Shown one piece after another: positions 35,110 to 45,547 of a stretch of 64,000 bases of DNA; position 1 is the first letter of the stretch; every line of letters starts with the position of its first letter. Made by a program: the position numbers and the translations under genes. Location of the stretch: assembly GCF_011089875.1 (NCBI RefSeq), contig NZ_JAANAS010000024.1, positions 1-64,000 on the forward strand. Reading direction: 5' to 3'. Source of the stretch: Psychroflexus maritimus. GTDB taxonomy: Bacteria > Bacteroidota > Bacteroidia > Flavobacteriales > Flavobacteriaceae. The notes beneath the pieces are model-generated. The model saw only the letters and a program-made list of their open reading frames with translations, was not told where the DNA came from and made no database searches.

Positions 35110-35976
35110 TTATGTTAAAGTAGGGATTACATTTTTTTGGTAATGCTGAATAAGACCGTCTATTGGCCTTCTAATAATATTGCCAATATTTAGGTGATAA
35201 CGCTTCGCCACATCTCTAATAATATCTTCAGAAAAGAAAGCAATAGAACCAATAAAATGAATAGGAACTGTTTGAGCTTCTTTAAAACAAAGTACTCTTC
35301 GTTCTATAAATTTTTCCATACCTTCATAAATCAACTTATAAAAATAGCCATTTCGTTCTTCTGAAGTAAAAATAAATTCGGCAAATGAAGCTAAATAGGT
35401 ATTAGGGTTTTCTTCTTTATATAAGTTATGTTTGATGGTATCTGCATTTAAATCGAATCTTTTTTCAAACTCCCGCATCATATCATCGCCCATAGTTTTG
35501 TAGTAGTAATCGCGTATAAGTCGTTTACCAAAATAATTACCACTTGCTTCATCCATTAATATGTAGCCTAGTGATTCAATTTCCATGTGAACCTTTGAGC
35601 CATCAAAAAAGCATGAATTAGAACCGGTTCCTAAAATGCAAACAATTCCTGGCTCTGTTGTTGCTGCTAATGCTGCTGCCACCATATCCTCTTGGACTTT
35701 TACCTGAGCATGACAAAAAAGTTCTTGCAACAATAATTGTAAGTTTTTAGTTGGTGTTGGAGTACCACAACCTGCTCCATAAAAATCTACTCTAGTAACT
35801 TGATCTTTATGTTTTTGAAGTTCTGAGTTCTCTTCAATTCTTTGTCTTAATGTAGCGGGTTTAAAAACGGCTGGATTTAGACCTTTCGTTCTTGTTTTAA
35901 GAATAAATTCACCTGTATCTTCATTCAATAAAATCCAGTCACACTTAGTTGAACCTCCATCTGCTATTAGAATCAT
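35110..35976 (-). CDS. N-acetylglucosamine kinase-like BadF/BadG ATPase family protein
   Basis: A 288-residue sugar kinase of the ASKHA fold. The phosphate-1 motif is IADGGSTKCDW, phosphate-2 is CILGTGSNSCFF, and LGYILMDEASGNYFGKRLI is the adenosine region. These match eukaryote-like GlcNAc kinases found in Bacteroidota, which phosphorylate amino sugars from wall recycling or chitin. The substrate is inferred from family resemblance. It is directly ahead of pgi (4-bp gap) and 64 bp after gapA, with a terminator between it and gapA. Confidence 0.85.
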   Translation of the reverse strand: MILIADGGSTKCDWILLNEDTGEFILKTRTKGLNPAVFKPATLRQRIEENSELQKHKDQVTRVDFYGAGCGTPTPTKNLQLLLQELFCHAQVKVQEDMVAAALAATTEPGIVCILGTGSNSCFFDGSKVHMEIESLGYILMDEASGNYFGKRLIRDYYYKTMGDDMMREFEKRFDLNADTIKHNLYKEENPNTYLASFAEFIFTSEERNGYFYKLIYEGMEKFIERRVLCFKEAQTVPIHFIGSIAFFSEDIIRDVAKRYHLNIGNIIRRPIDGLIQHYQKNVIPTLT

Positions 35977-35993
35977 ACCATTGTATATTATAA

Positions 35994-36024
35994 AAAAAGC
36001 TTATCCAGGAAGGATAAGCTTTTT
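35994..36024 (-). terminator. Terminator between gapA and the kinase gene
   Basis: A 13-bp perfect stem, AAAAAGCTTATCC with GGATAAGCTTTTT, loop AGGAA. It separates pfkA-gapA from kinase-pgi, so the downstream pair needs read-through or a promoter in the short gap. Confidence 0.92.
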
Positions 36025-36040
36025 ATGTTGAACAAGTCAA

Positions 36041-37054
<1,014 letters not shown>

Positions 37055-37071
37055 TTATAAAATGTAGCTTT

Positions 37072-38058
37072 TTAAATCGACATGATGTCTGCTACTCTAA
37101 TTAATTCTTTATCTATTTCTTTTTCGCCATTAATGGCAAATTCAAAAGGAACCTGTACTACTTTTTTATGTTGCACACCAATCATGATATGGCTTTTTCC
37201 ATCTAAAAGAGCATCCACAGCGCCAACACCTAAACGACTTGCTAAAACACGATCGTAACAACTTGGCGAACCGCCTCGTTGAATATGTCCTAAAACCGTT
37301 ACTTTTACTTCGTATTCGGTAAGGTTCGTTTGAATAAAATCAGCTAACTGACCAATATTTTTTCCAATTTGGTCACCTTCAGCAACTACAATTATACTTG
37401 AGGTTTTTCCTGATTTTCTACTGCGTTTTAAAGACTCGAGCAAACGGTCTGTTCCCATATCTTCTTCAGGAATCAATATCTCCTCTGCTCCTGCGCCTAT
37501 CCCACTGTTTAAAGCAATATCACCGGCATCTCTACCCATGACTTCAACTAAAAAAAGACGGTCATGACTACTTGCCGTGTCCCTTATTTTATCAATCGCT
37601 TCAATAACTGTGTTTAAAGCGGTATCGTAGCCAATAGTAAAATCGGTACCATTAATATCATTATCTATCGTTCCAGGAATGCCCACAACTGGAAAATTAA
37701 ATTCTTTACCAAAAATTGTGGCTCCCGTAAAAGTACCATCACCTCCAATAGCAACTAAGGCATCAACATTGTTTTTTTTGAGATTGGCATAGGCCTTTTC
37801 TCTCCCTTCCTTATGCATAAAATCTTTAGACCTAGCTGATTTTAAGAAAGTCCCTCCACGATTTACTGTGTTTTTAACTGAACGCGCGTCTAAATCAACA
37901 AACTCACCTTCAATCATGCCTTGAAATCCTCTATAAACCCCAACACATTCTAATTGGTGGTAAGCAGAAGCCCTTACTACAGAACGAATAGCAGCATTCA
38001 TTCCAGGGGCATCTCCTCCGGAAGTTAAAACGGCAATTTTTTTAATTTCTTTATTCAT
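37072..38058 (-). CDS. pfkA: ATP-dependent 6-phosphofructokinase
   Basis: PfkA phosphorylates fructose 6-phosphate, the committed step of glycolysis. The 328-residue protein has LTSGGDAPGMNAAIR, the nucleotide motif AIGGDGTFTGA with Gly in the ATP-type position, the active site GIPGTIDNDINGTD, and EVMGRDAGDIAL. It heads the pfkA-gapA-nagK-pgi cluster. A -7 box at 38083-38090 supplies the promoter. Confidence 0.97.
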   Translation of the reverse strand: MNKEIKKIAVLTSGGDAPGMNAAIRSVVRASAYHQLECVGVYRGFQGMIEGEFVDLDARSVKNTVNRGGTFLKSARSKDFMHKEGREKAYANLKKNNVDALVAIGGDGTFTGATIFGKEFNFPVVGIPGTIDNDINGTDFTIGYDTALNTVIEAIDKIRDTASSHDRLFLVEVMGRDAGDIALNSGIGAGAEEILIPEEDMGTDRLLESLKRSRKSGKTSSIIVVAEGDQIGKNIGQLADFIQTNLTEYEVKVTVLGHIQRGGSPSCYDRVLASRLGVGAVDALLDGKSHIMIGVQHKKVVQVPFEFAINGEKEIDKELIRVADIMSI

Positions 38059-38082
38059 ATGTTCAAATCTATTACATTAAAA

Positions 38083-38090
38083 CAAAAGTA
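38083..38090 (-). promoter_or_regulatory. -7 promoter box of the pfkA cluster
   Basis: It reads TACTTTTG on the minus strand, 25 bp before the pfkA start. Confidence 0.55.
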
Positions 38091-38283
38091 CCTAATACAA
38101 AAACAGACTAAAACGATTTCGGTTAATAAATTATTATTTTTCAGCAATTAAATGAGAAAAATTAATTAAAAACAAGACTTTATTATAAAATCAAAAAAAA
38201 AGCTACTAAAAAAAACATTATTTAAAACTTAAAGGGAGCTACAAAATTACGCCTGAAAACTGAACAAAACCCACTTAAAAGTT

Positions 38284-38291
38284 TATTTTTG
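38284..38291 (+). promoter_or_regulatory. -7 promoter box of the DUF4258 gene
   Basis: TATTTTTG, 18 bp before ATG 38310. Confidence 0.5.
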
Positions 38292-38309
38292 TGACCAAAT
38301 TTAACTACT

Positions 38310-38687
38310 ATGAAGTTTGTTAAGCGCTTGGGGTATTACCTTTCGGGATTTGCTATTGGATTAGTTTTTTTGTTTTTCTTCCTTTCTGGAAAGAAAACTT
38401 CTTGTGATTATAGCCCAAACGCGAGAGTAAAAAAGAATATCAGAATAAAAGACCGCGTTATTTCCAACCAAGCTTGGCATTTTTTTGAAAGTCAAAAAAT
38501 AGATACCGCATCAATTGCTTCGCTTTTAAACAATGGTAACGTGGACTTTAAAAAAAGTAATACTCAGCTTGACTCTTGCAAAAGGTATCACATAGAAGGC
38601 CAACATAAAGAGCTTAAACTAGGTATGGTTTTTGAAAATTGTGATTCCATTGCGCGTGTTTTAGATGCTTTCCGAGTACAAAAATAG
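38310..38687 (+). CDS. DUF4258-type membrane-anchored protein
   Basis: A 125-residue protein with one N-terminal membrane helix (YYLSGFAIGLVFLFFFLSG) and a small soluble domain outside or inside the membrane. SCDYSPNARVKKNIR and DSCKRYHIEG, with a third Cys in FENCDS, are family-like positions. I recall this as a DUF4258 protein conserved in Flavobacteriaceae; its function is not known. It ends 10 bp from the convergent cupin gene, with no terminator visible between them. Confidence 0.8.
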   Translation: MKFVKRLGYYLSGFAIGLVFLFFFLSGKKTSCDYSPNARVKKNIRIKDRVISNQAWHFFESQKIDTASIASLLNNGNVDFKKSNTQLDSCKRYHIEGQHKELKLGMVFENCDSIARVLDAFRVQK

Positions 38688-38697
38688 ACCACTCCAT

Positions 38698-39204
38698 TCA
38701 TTCTCTGGTTAATCTACGAATAAGTGCTTGGTGTTGAGGGAAATTCTGAATTAAATTGGCTGAGGAGGCTAGTTCAAAATCTCTAAAATCGAAACCTGGT
38801 GAAACTGTACAGCCCACAAAGGCAAATGCATCTTTCGCTTCAACTTCAGCAGCAAACCAAACATTTTTAGGGACGGTAAATTGTGGAATTTCACCATTTT
38901 CAAAGTCGTTTCCAATAAATACATTAGTGTAATTACTTTGAGCATCAATCATGTGAAGTATAATTTTACTTCCTGAATAAAAATGCCATGTTTCATCCTG
39001 CTGAACTCGATGAAATGCAGAAAAATCTTCAGTAGTTAACATAAAGTAAATGCAAGTCGCTGCATTTCTATTACCATCAAAATTAGCGGGTAAAGTTGAT
39101 TCTGGCAAAATAAAATGAGAACGATAAGTTTCTTTGAAATAGCCTCCTTCAGGATGAGCTTCTAAGTTAAATCGATCAATAATTTCTTGCTGTTGCCTTG
39201 TCAT
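38698..39204 (-). CDS. Cupin family protein (DUF985)
   Basis: A 168-residue single cupin domain of the DUF985/YML079 type. HPEGGYFKETYRS is the diagnostic N-terminal motif, followed by the ring of strands TCIYFMLTTEDFSAFHRV, ETWHFYSG and GCTVSPGFDFRDFELA. Metal and ligand are unknown for the family. Its start overlaps the stop of the pseudouridine synthase gene by 4 bp, so the two are translationally coupled. Confidence 0.92.
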   Translation of the reverse strand: MTRQQQEIIDRFNLEAHPEGGYFKETYRSHFILPESTLPANFDGNRNAATCIYFMLTTEDFSAFHRVQQDETWHFYSGSKIILHMIDAQSNYTNVFIGNDFENGEIPQFTVPKNVWFAAEVEAKDAFAFVGCTVSPGFDFRDFELASSANLIQNFPQHQALIRRLTRE

Positions 39205-39773
39205 AATTCATTTTTGTTTATAGGTTGAACTTCTCCTGCTTTCATTTCTCCTATTGTAAAATTACCCACTCTGTATCTTACCAAACGTAAAGTTGGAAAA
39301 CCAACTACAGCTGTCATTTTTTTTACTTGTCTAAACTTTCCTTCAGTTAAGGTAATAGAAATCCATGAAGTTGGCCCATGCCGTTCGTCCCTGATTTTTT
39401 TGGCGCGTTTTGGTAAAGTTGGTGGTGTAGTTAAATGTTTTGCTTGACAGGGTAAAGTTGAGTAATGTTGCCCATTAATTGAAATTTTTACCCCGCTTTG
39501 TAATTGCTTGATTGCCGCACTTGTAATCAATCCATCTACTTGAACATAATATTCTTTTTCTATTCCTGTAGAAGTAATTTGATAGCTAAATTTTCCTGAA
39601 GTGGTAATAATTAGCAAACCTTCAGAGTCAAAATCAAGACGTCCAGCTGCCATGCTTCCTTCGGGAAAATATCCAATTTCACCTAACAGCTTTTTATTTT
39701 TTCTTCGCGATTCATTACTTACAAACTGACTCAAAAAACCATAAGGTTTAAATAGTTTAAAATGTTGATGCAT
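39201..39773 (-). CDS. RsuA/RluE family pseudouridine synthase
   Basis: A 190-residue enzyme that isomerises a uridine in rRNA to pseudouridine. It has the catalytic block AAGRLDFDSEGLLIIT with the nucleophilic Asp, the start LFKPYGFLSQF, and the C-terminal TEGKFRQVKKMTAVVGFPTLRLVRYRVG. There is no S4 domain, as in the RluE group. The target is probably in 23S rRNA, by analogy. It is followed at once by the cupin gene (ATGA-type overlap). Confidence 0.92.
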   Translation of the reverse strand: MHQHFKLFKPYGFLSQFVSNESRRKNKKLLGEIGYFPEGSMAAGRLDFDSEGLLIITTSGKFSYQITSTGIEKEYYVQVDGLITSAAIKQLQSGVKISINGQHYSTLPCQAKHLTTPPTLPKRAKKIRDERHGPTSWISITLTEGKFRQVKKMTAVVGFPTLRLVRYRVGNFTIGEMKAGEVQPINKNEL

Positions 39774-39913
39774 TTTGTTTATTGACTTTTCTAAAATAGG
39801 TAATTATCAAATTTACAAAACATGATTCTTATTTCTTTAAAACTCTGCCAAAGATTGTAGATATTTCAAAAAATAAATTATTTTTACTTTCCAATTTCAC
39901 AATACTTGAAAAA

Positions 39914-40549
39914 ATGATAGAAGACTTAAATCTTTACTACGGACATTTATTTGAAAAAGAATTACTTGAAGAAATTAACCAAGTTGGCACAATAAAAGAA
40001 GTTCCAAAGGGAATGATGATGATGGAAGTTGGGCAATACATTAAATCTATGCCTCTCTTAATTAATGGTGCAGTAAAAATTATGCGTGAAGATGAAGATG
40101 GCTTTGAACTTTTGCTTTATTATTTAGAACGAGGCGATACTTGTTCTATGACTTTAAATTGTTGTTTAGGTGATAAAAAAAGTGAAATTAGAGCGGTAGC
40201 TGAAAAGGACACAAAACTTATAATGGTACCCGTTAAAAAAATGGAGGAATGGGTGGCCAAATATAGAACATGGCGAAGTTTTGTTTTTGAAAGCTACCAT
40301 ATAAGAATGAAAGAAATGCTTGAAACTATAGATAATATTGCTTTCAAAAAAATGGACGAACGACTTCTGCAATATTTAAGACACAAAAAAGAACTTACCG
40401 ATACAAATGAAATTAAAGCTACCCATCAAGAAATTGCGCTTGATTTACATACCTCAAGGGTAGTTGTTTCGCGTTTGTTGAAAGCCCTAGAAAAACAAGG
40501 TAATATTGTGCTTCACAGGAATTCAATTGAGATCATTAATGTGGATTAG
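39914..40549 (+). CDS. Crp/Fnr family transcriptional regulator
   Basis: A 211-residue regulator with an N-terminal cyclic-nucleotide-binding-like barrel (ASCII residues GAVKIMREDEDGFELLLYYLERGD) and a C-terminal winged helix (THQEIALDLHTSRVVVSRLLKALEKQG). The domain has CCLGD but not the four-Cys N-terminal cluster of Fnr, so it is probably not an oxygen-sensing Fe-S protein; the ligand is unknown. In Flavobacteriia such regulators often sit near sulfur, stress or rhodanese genes, but here the neighbours give no obvious regulon. Confidence 0.92.
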   Translation: MIEDLNLYYGHLFEKELLEEINQVGTIKEVPKGMMMMEVGQYIKSMPLLINGAVKIMREDEDGFELLLYYLERGDTCSMTLNCCLGDKKSEIRAVAEKDTKLIMVPVKKMEEWVAKYRTWRSFVFESYHIRMKEMLETIDNIAFKKMDERLLQYLRHKKELTDTNEIKATHQEIALDLHTSRVVVSRLLKALEKQGNIVLHRNSIEIINVD

Positions 40550-40627
40550 TCTTTTTAATTGAGTTTAAAATATGCGCCCCCTACGTGTTTTTTTTTATAA
40601 AATCCAACTTAATATGTCTAATATAAA

Positions 40628-43600
40628 TCAATTGACAACCGTCAAACTAGAATATCCTTGACCGTTTTTGGTCAATTGTATTTGCGTCTGAATGCGCTCT
40701 TTTAAGGCTTCTACATGACTAATAATTCCAATAATTTTATTACTTTCTGCTTGAAGTCGTTCTAAAGTATCTAAAGTTTGGTATAAGGTTTCAGGATCTA
40801 AGGTTCCAAATCCTTCATCTATAAATAAGGAATCAATTTTCACATTTTGCGAAGCTAGGTCAGATAAAGCTAAAGCCAAAGCTAAACTCAACATAAAAGT
40901 TTCTCCTCCAGAAAGTGTTTTTACCGACCTGCGCTCACTGCCCATGTGTAAATCAATAACCACTAAATCTTCTCCTTCTGCATTTTTAGGACGATCCATC
41001 TGGTATCGATCGTTTAACTTAGTAAGCCTATGATTAGCCATTGCAAGCAAATGCATCAAGGTTAAATCCTGTGCAAAATTATTGAATTTAGCTCCTCGTG
41101 CATCGCCTATCAATTCGTTTAATAACAACCACTTTTTACTTCTTTTACGCTCCTCCTCTACCCGACTACGAATAATTTTTATCTCCTTTACAAGATTATC
41201 CTGATTAAGCAATTGATTGGTTGAGTTCAAAATCTCCTTGTCTAAATTTTGAATAGATATTTCAGTTTCTTTTTTCTTATTCTCCAATTCCAACAAATTA
41301 TTAGCTTCAAAATCCTTACCCATTTCATCTAATTGCTCTTGTGTATTTTCAAGCGATTGATTAATTATCTTTAATTGACTACTGAATTCATTTTCTTGAT
41401 TAAGTAAATCCTGAAAAACATCTTCTTTCATACGTGCTGCTTGACTTTCTTCTATTGTTAAAAAGCCAACTTGTTCAATTAAATCTTGTAATTTAGCTTC
41501 GCGTTGTTTAAAATCTGTTGCTAAATTTGAAAGCTGAGTTTGAAGTTTTTTTAAATCTTCTTTTTTGGTCAGTTGCTGCTGTTGGTTTTTATCCCAAGAT
41601 GATTTTAACTTACTTACCTCTAAATCAACATCATCTCCACTATAAACACTAGCTAACTTATGTTTAAGAGACTGGCCTTGTTCTATCAAGCGCTGAAGTT
41701 CATCTAAGGCTGAAAAAAGAGGGCTTATCAGGCTAAGTTTTTGTTCTAATTCATCTTTTTCTTTGAAGCCTTGTTGAATCTTTTTTAAAACAACAACAAA
41801 CTCCTCCCAAGAGTGATGATTCTTTTCCTGCTGAAGTTGATTAAAATCTGCTTTCCACTGAAGCTTAATGGATGTTAATTCAGTTTCCAAATCCTTGATT
41901 TGCTGCTCGTTGTTTTCCTTTTCCTTAGCTTGGGCAACCACCAAATTTTGAAGTTTTTTCAGCTGTTTTTCTAACTGCTGAAGCCCTTTTTTAGAATCGC
42001 TTATTTTCACTTCTAAATCAGATTCAAAAGACACTGCATCCTCTATAAAAGGATGTTCTAAAGAACCACATAAAGGACATTCCTCTCCCGGCTGAAGCTT
42101 TTTTCGATGGTCTTCAAAATGCTGAATTAATCGTTGATTATTCCATTTCAACTGAAGATTTTCCAGCTTAGTTTTTGCATTGACTAAGGCTTTCTCCGCT
42201 AAACTTAACTCCTGTTGATGGGTACTAATTTTTTTTTCCAATTCTTTAAGCTGAATACCTAATTCGCTTTTCTTTTTATTCAATTGAACTTTACGTTGCT
42301 CCAATTGCTTGGCTTCTAAAGAAAATTCAATTTTTTGATTGAGATCGGAAGTTACGTCTTGCAAATTTTTAGTAATCGAATCATGTTGGTTGAGAAATTC
42401 GGATGTATTTTGAAAATCTCTTTGCCACTTTTGTTGGTATTCGGTTAATCGATTAACCGTCTCATTAATTTTGTTCAAGTTACTTTGAACGCCTAATTGT
42501 TGTAACTTCTCACCCAAAGCTTTTTGTTGAATACTGAAAGTTTTTCTAACATCTTTCAGTTCAAGATCAATAGAAACTACTTTCTTTCTAAAATCTTCCA
42601 AACGTTCAACCATTAAATCAGCTTGAACAGGTTGCTTAATTAAATTATTAACTTCCTCAAGATGTTGAACTTCTTGCTTTGTAAGATTATCCAACAGAAG
42701 CAGAATAGATTGTTTGTCTTTCTCTAATTTCTTGAATTGCTTTTTCTGATCTTTCCTAACTTGTAAATCTTCAGCAAAAGCTTGTGTTTTTTGATGATTT
42801 TGAAGCTTTACTGAATGTTTTTCTTTAAAATCGACTTGTTGTTCAAGTAATTTCGCTCGTTCTTTTTGGTAATTTTCAAGCTTCAAAACTAATTTCTTTC
42901 TTCGCTCTGCTAATTCAATTTGAGTCTTGAATTTACTCAGTTTATCAGATTCTTTATTTTTTTGAAGCTTTGCAGCAGCTAATTCAGTTTGTAGTTTTTC
43001 AGTGCGCTCTTCCTCAAGCAATTTCTCTTGAAGGTCGGAAATACGTTGTAAATCTAAGTCGATAGCAGATTTAACTTGCTTTGATTTTTCATAGGCAAGC
43101 ATTCCAATTTTTCTATAAATTTCGGTACCTGTTATTTGTTCTAAAATCTGCTTTCTGTCATTATCTGAAGCTTTAAGGAACTTTGAAAATTCGCCTTGCG
43201 CCAACAAAATTGATTTAATAAATTGCTCGTAATTCAACCCGATTAAGTCTTCATTTTTAGAAGGGACTTCAGATTTTTTCAAATCAAACTCTTCATTAGT
43301 TATCAGGTTCTTCAATTGCATTTCATAATCGTTCAGGTTATTGTTTCTATTGTATTGAATATCCCAATGAGAAAGAAACTTCCCTGATTTGCATTGATAG
43401 GTTACTTGGGCAAAGGCTTGTTTTTGATGCCGCGTAATCACCGAACCCGTTTTAGCAATTTCTGACTTAGAAACTTTACCCATCCGCGGAACTTTGTTAA
43501 AAAGCGCCAAACATATTACATCTAAAAGCGTACTTTTTCCACTTCCTGTGGGACCAGTTATAGCGAATAAAGCATTAGATTTTAAAGGTTCAGCTTCAAA

Positions 43601-43663
43601 ATCAATAAAATGCTCACCTTTTAATGAATTGATATTTTTAAATTTTATCTGAAGAATTTTCAT
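40628..43663 (-). CDS. sbcC: SbcC-like SMC-family ATPase / exonuclease subunit
   Basis: A 1011-residue Rad50-like protein. The N-terminal P-loop is GPTGSGKST; long coiled coils follow (about residues 180-500 and 560-850), meeting at a zinc hook CPLCG near residue 526; the C-terminal half-ATPase has the signature LSGGETFMLSLALALALSDLA and Walker B SLFIDEGFGTLD. SbcC and the nuclease SbcD open DNA hairpins and process breaks. No sbcD gene is next to it here: the neighbour upstream is a DUF2007 gene. It may use an sbcD elsewhere in the genome. Confidence 0.94.
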   Translation of the reverse strand: MKILQIKFKNINSLKGEHFIDFEAEPLKSNALFAITGPTGSGKSTLLDVICLALFNKVPRMGKVSKSEIAKTGSVITRHQKQAFAQVTYQCKSGKFLSHWDIQYNRNNNLNDYEMQLKNLITNEEFDLKKSEVPSKNEDLIGLNYEQFIKSILLAQGEFSKFLKASDNDRKQILEQITGTEIYRKIGMLAYEKSKQVKSAIDLDLQRISDLQEKLLEEERTEKLQTELAAAKLQKNKESDKLSKFKTQIELAERRKKLVLKLENYQKERAKLLEQQVDFKEKHSVKLQNHQKTQAFAEDLQVRKDQKKQFKKLEKDKQSILLLLDNLTKQEVQHLEEVNNLIKQPVQADLMVERLEDFRKKVVSIDLELKDVRKTFSIQQKALGEKLQQLGVQSNLNKINETVNRLTEYQQKWQRDFQNTSEFLNQHDSITKNLQDVTSDLNQKIEFSLEAKQLEQRKVQLNKKKSELGIQLKELEKKISTHQQELSLAEKALVNAKTKLENLQLKWNNQRLIQHFEDHRKKLQPGEECPLCGSLEHPFIEDAVSFESDLEVKISDSKKGLQQLEKQLKKLQNLVVAQAKEKENNEQQIKDLETELTSIKLQWKADFNQLQQEKNHHSWEEFVVVLKKIQQGFKEKDELEQKLSLISPLFSALDELQRLIEQGQSLKHKLASVYSGDDVDLEVSKLKSSWDKNQQQQLTKKEDLKKLQTQLSNLATDFKQREAKLQDLIEQVGFLTIEESQAARMKEDVFQDLLNQENEFSSQLKIINQSLENTQEQLDEMGKDFEANNLLELENKKKETEISIQNLDKEILNSTNQLLNQDNLVKEIKIIRSRVEEERKRSKKWLLLNELIGDARGAKFNNFAQDLTLMHLLAMANHRLTKLNDRYQMDRPKNAEGEDLVVIDLHMGSERRSVKTLSGGETFMLSLALALALSDLASQNVKIDSLFIDEGFGTLDPETLYQTLDTLERLQAESNKIIGIISHVEALKERIQTQIQLTKNGQGYSSLTVVN

Positions 43664-43695
43664 GAGTAAAAGAAATATTGACGTAAAAATAAAAA

Positions 43696-43717
43696 AAGCA
43701 TCCTTTATAAGATGCTT
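43696..43717 (-). terminator. Terminator before sbcC
   Basis: A 7-bp stem, AAGCATC with GATGCTT, followed on the minus strand by a T run. It probably ends the DUF2007 transcript. Confidence 0.8.
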
Positions 43718-43855
43718 AACCTAAGTTTTTCTTTTGTTTATCAAAAAAACAAGAATAAGCAGCTGATTAGATAAACAAAAGCAGGGGGCGAGAAAGTTTG
43801 AGGAAATAAACCTTGCTCGATCTAAATAAGTTAGTGAAGACATGAAACCTAAGTA

Positions 43856-44059
43856 TCAATCCTCAAAATATTTTTTAATCACTTCTTCTGCTTTTTCCTT
43901 GTTGCCTTTTTCTACAAAAATCTGAATAGCTCCAAAAGCGCCTGCGTAAGAGCTGTCTTTTTTATCTACTGTAAAACTATCAATTCCAGCTTCAGCTAAG
44001 GCATTTCTAAGACCTGTAACTTCAATTTCCGACTTGCTATTAAATACTTTTTCTTTCAT
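43856..44059 (-). CDS. DUF2007 small protein
   Basis: A 67-residue protein of the DUF2007 (putative signal-transducing) family. The pattern VFNSKSEIEVTGLRNALAEAGI with a closing IQIFVEKGNKEKAEEVIKKY gives a small ferredoxin-like fold. The function is unknown; members are often fused to zinc-ribbon or membrane domains, which are absent here. It stands alone, with terminators on both sides. Confidence 0.85.
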   Translation of the reverse strand: MKEKVFNSKSEIEVTGLRNALAEAGIDSFTVDKKDSSYAGAFGAIQIFVEKGNKEKAEEVIKKYFED

Positions 44060-44192
44060 TTTAAATTTTGTTTGTTCACCTATAAATGTAAGAAAAAAAG
44101 ACTTAATGAAGCTTGATTAGTCGGTCGATTTTAGGATTTTAATTTAGTCCTTAAAAATTTCTGAAGTGCTATCAAATAAAATTTGTGTAAAA

Positions 44193-44225
44193 AAACCTGC
44201 AAAGCAAAAAATACTTTACAGGTTT
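44193..44225 (-). terminator. Terminator of the cys operon
   Basis: A 12-position stem with one C-A mismatch, AAACCTG/CAGGTTT plus AAAG/CTTT, followed on the minus strand by a T run. Confidence 0.88.
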
Positions 44226-44251
44226 ATTTAAGACTAAACAAAAGTCATTTA

Positions 44252-45508
44252 CTAGACAATCATTCCTGCTGCTACTGTTTCTTTGGTGTTTTCATCAATT
44301 AACACAATGCTACCTGTAGTTCTGTTGTTTTTATAAGCGTCCACCATCAAAGGCTTAGTAGTTCTAATTTTGACTCTACAAATATCATTCATATTCAAAT
44401 CTTTATCATCATTGATTCGCTGATAAGTGTTGATGTCTAATTTATAAACCACTTCTTTAACCATCGCTTTTTGCTCGTTAGAAGTGTGCATTATGGTATA
44501 TTTAGCTCGTGGTTGAGCCGATTTATTATTCAACCAACAAAGCATTACATCAAATTCTTGGCTTGCTTCCGGTTGATTGTTTTTACGTAAAATCATATCT
44601 CCTCTACTTACATCAATATCATCGGTTAGCGTCATAGCTACAGACATGGGTGCAAAGGCTTCTTCAACGGCTGTTTCTCCGGCGTTAATGCTTTTGATTT
44701 TCGAGGTAAATCCTGAAGGAAGCACAATTACTTCATCTCCTACGCGATAAACGCCACTAGCAATTCTACCGGCATAACCTCGGTAGTCTCTAAATTCGTC
44801 ACGTTGGGGTCTTAATACCGTTTGCACAGGAAAACGTGCATCAATTTTATTAATGTCTGAGCTAATATGAAGAGTTTCTAATTCATACAACAAAGGCGAA
44901 CCTTTAAACCACTGCATATTTTCTGAACGATTTACCACATTGTCTCCATTTAAGGCACTAATAGGAATATAACGTACATCTTTAATGTATAACTTAGAAG
45001 AAAATTCTTCAAACTGAGCTAGAATTTTGTTATATACCTCTTCACTGTGATCTACCAAATCCATTTTATTGATACATACCAAAATATGAGGTATTTGCAA
45101 TAAAGAAGCAATGTAAGCATGACGCTTAGTTTGCTCAATCACCCCGTGTCTTGCATCAATTAGGATTACTGCGGCATTAGCAGTTGAAGCTCCTGTAACC
45201 ATATTTCTTGTATATTCAATATGCCCTGGCGTATCGGCAATAATGAATTTTCGTTTAGGCGTGGTAAAATAACGATAAGCCACATCAATGGTAATGCCTT
45301 GCTCTCTCTCGTCTTTAAGACCATCGGTAAATAAAGCTAAATCAACTCCATCAATTCCTTTTTGCTGACTAGTTTTTTCGACGGCTGATATTTGATCTTC
45401 AAAAATTGATTTTGAATCGTAAAGCAATCTTCCAATTAAGGTACTTTTTCCGTCATCTACGCTACCTGCGGTAGTAAATCTTAGTAACTGATTATTATCT
45501 ATTTGCAT
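44252..45508 (-). CDS. cysN: Sulfate adenylyltransferase subunit 1 (GTPase)
   Basis: CysN is the EF-Tu-like GTPase that drives the CysD reaction forming adenylyl sulfate (APS) from ATP and sulfate. Its motifs are G1 GSVDDGKSTLIGRLLYDSK, G3 DTPGHIEYTRNM and G4 NKMDLV, followed by beta-barrel domains. The 418-residue length is shorter than in E. coli and has no fused APS kinase; a separate cysC lies two genes upstream. It is the last gene of cysQ-cysC-cysD-cysN, 39 bp after cysD. Confidence 0.97.
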   Translation of the reverse strand: MQIDNNQLLRFTTAGSVDDGKSTLIGRLLYDSKSIFEDQISAVEKTSQQKGIDGVDLALFTDGLKDEREQGITIDVAYRYFTTPKRKFIIADTPGHIEYTRNMVTGASTANAAVILIDARHGVIEQTKRHAYIASLLQIPHILVCINKMDLVDHSEEVYNKILAQFEEFSSKLYIKDVRYIPISALNGDNVVNRSENMQWFKGSPLLYELETLHISSDINKIDARFPVQTVLRPQRDEFRDYRGYAGRIASGVYRVGDEVIVLPSGFTSKIKSINAGETAVEEAFAPMSVAMTLTDDIDVSRGDMILRKNNQPEASQEFDVMLCWLNNKSAQPRAKYTIMHTSNEQKAMVKEVVYKLDINTYQRINDDKDLNMNDICRVKIRTTKPLMVDAYKNNRTTGSIVLIDENTKETVAAGMIV

Positions 45509-45547
45509 TTTTTTTCTTAATTAAGTTCAACTTACTTGAATTGTTGT

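Noticed and set aside
39914-40549. Oxygen-sensing Fnr protein
   Set aside because: The N-terminal Cys cluster that binds the Fe-S centre in Fnr is absent.
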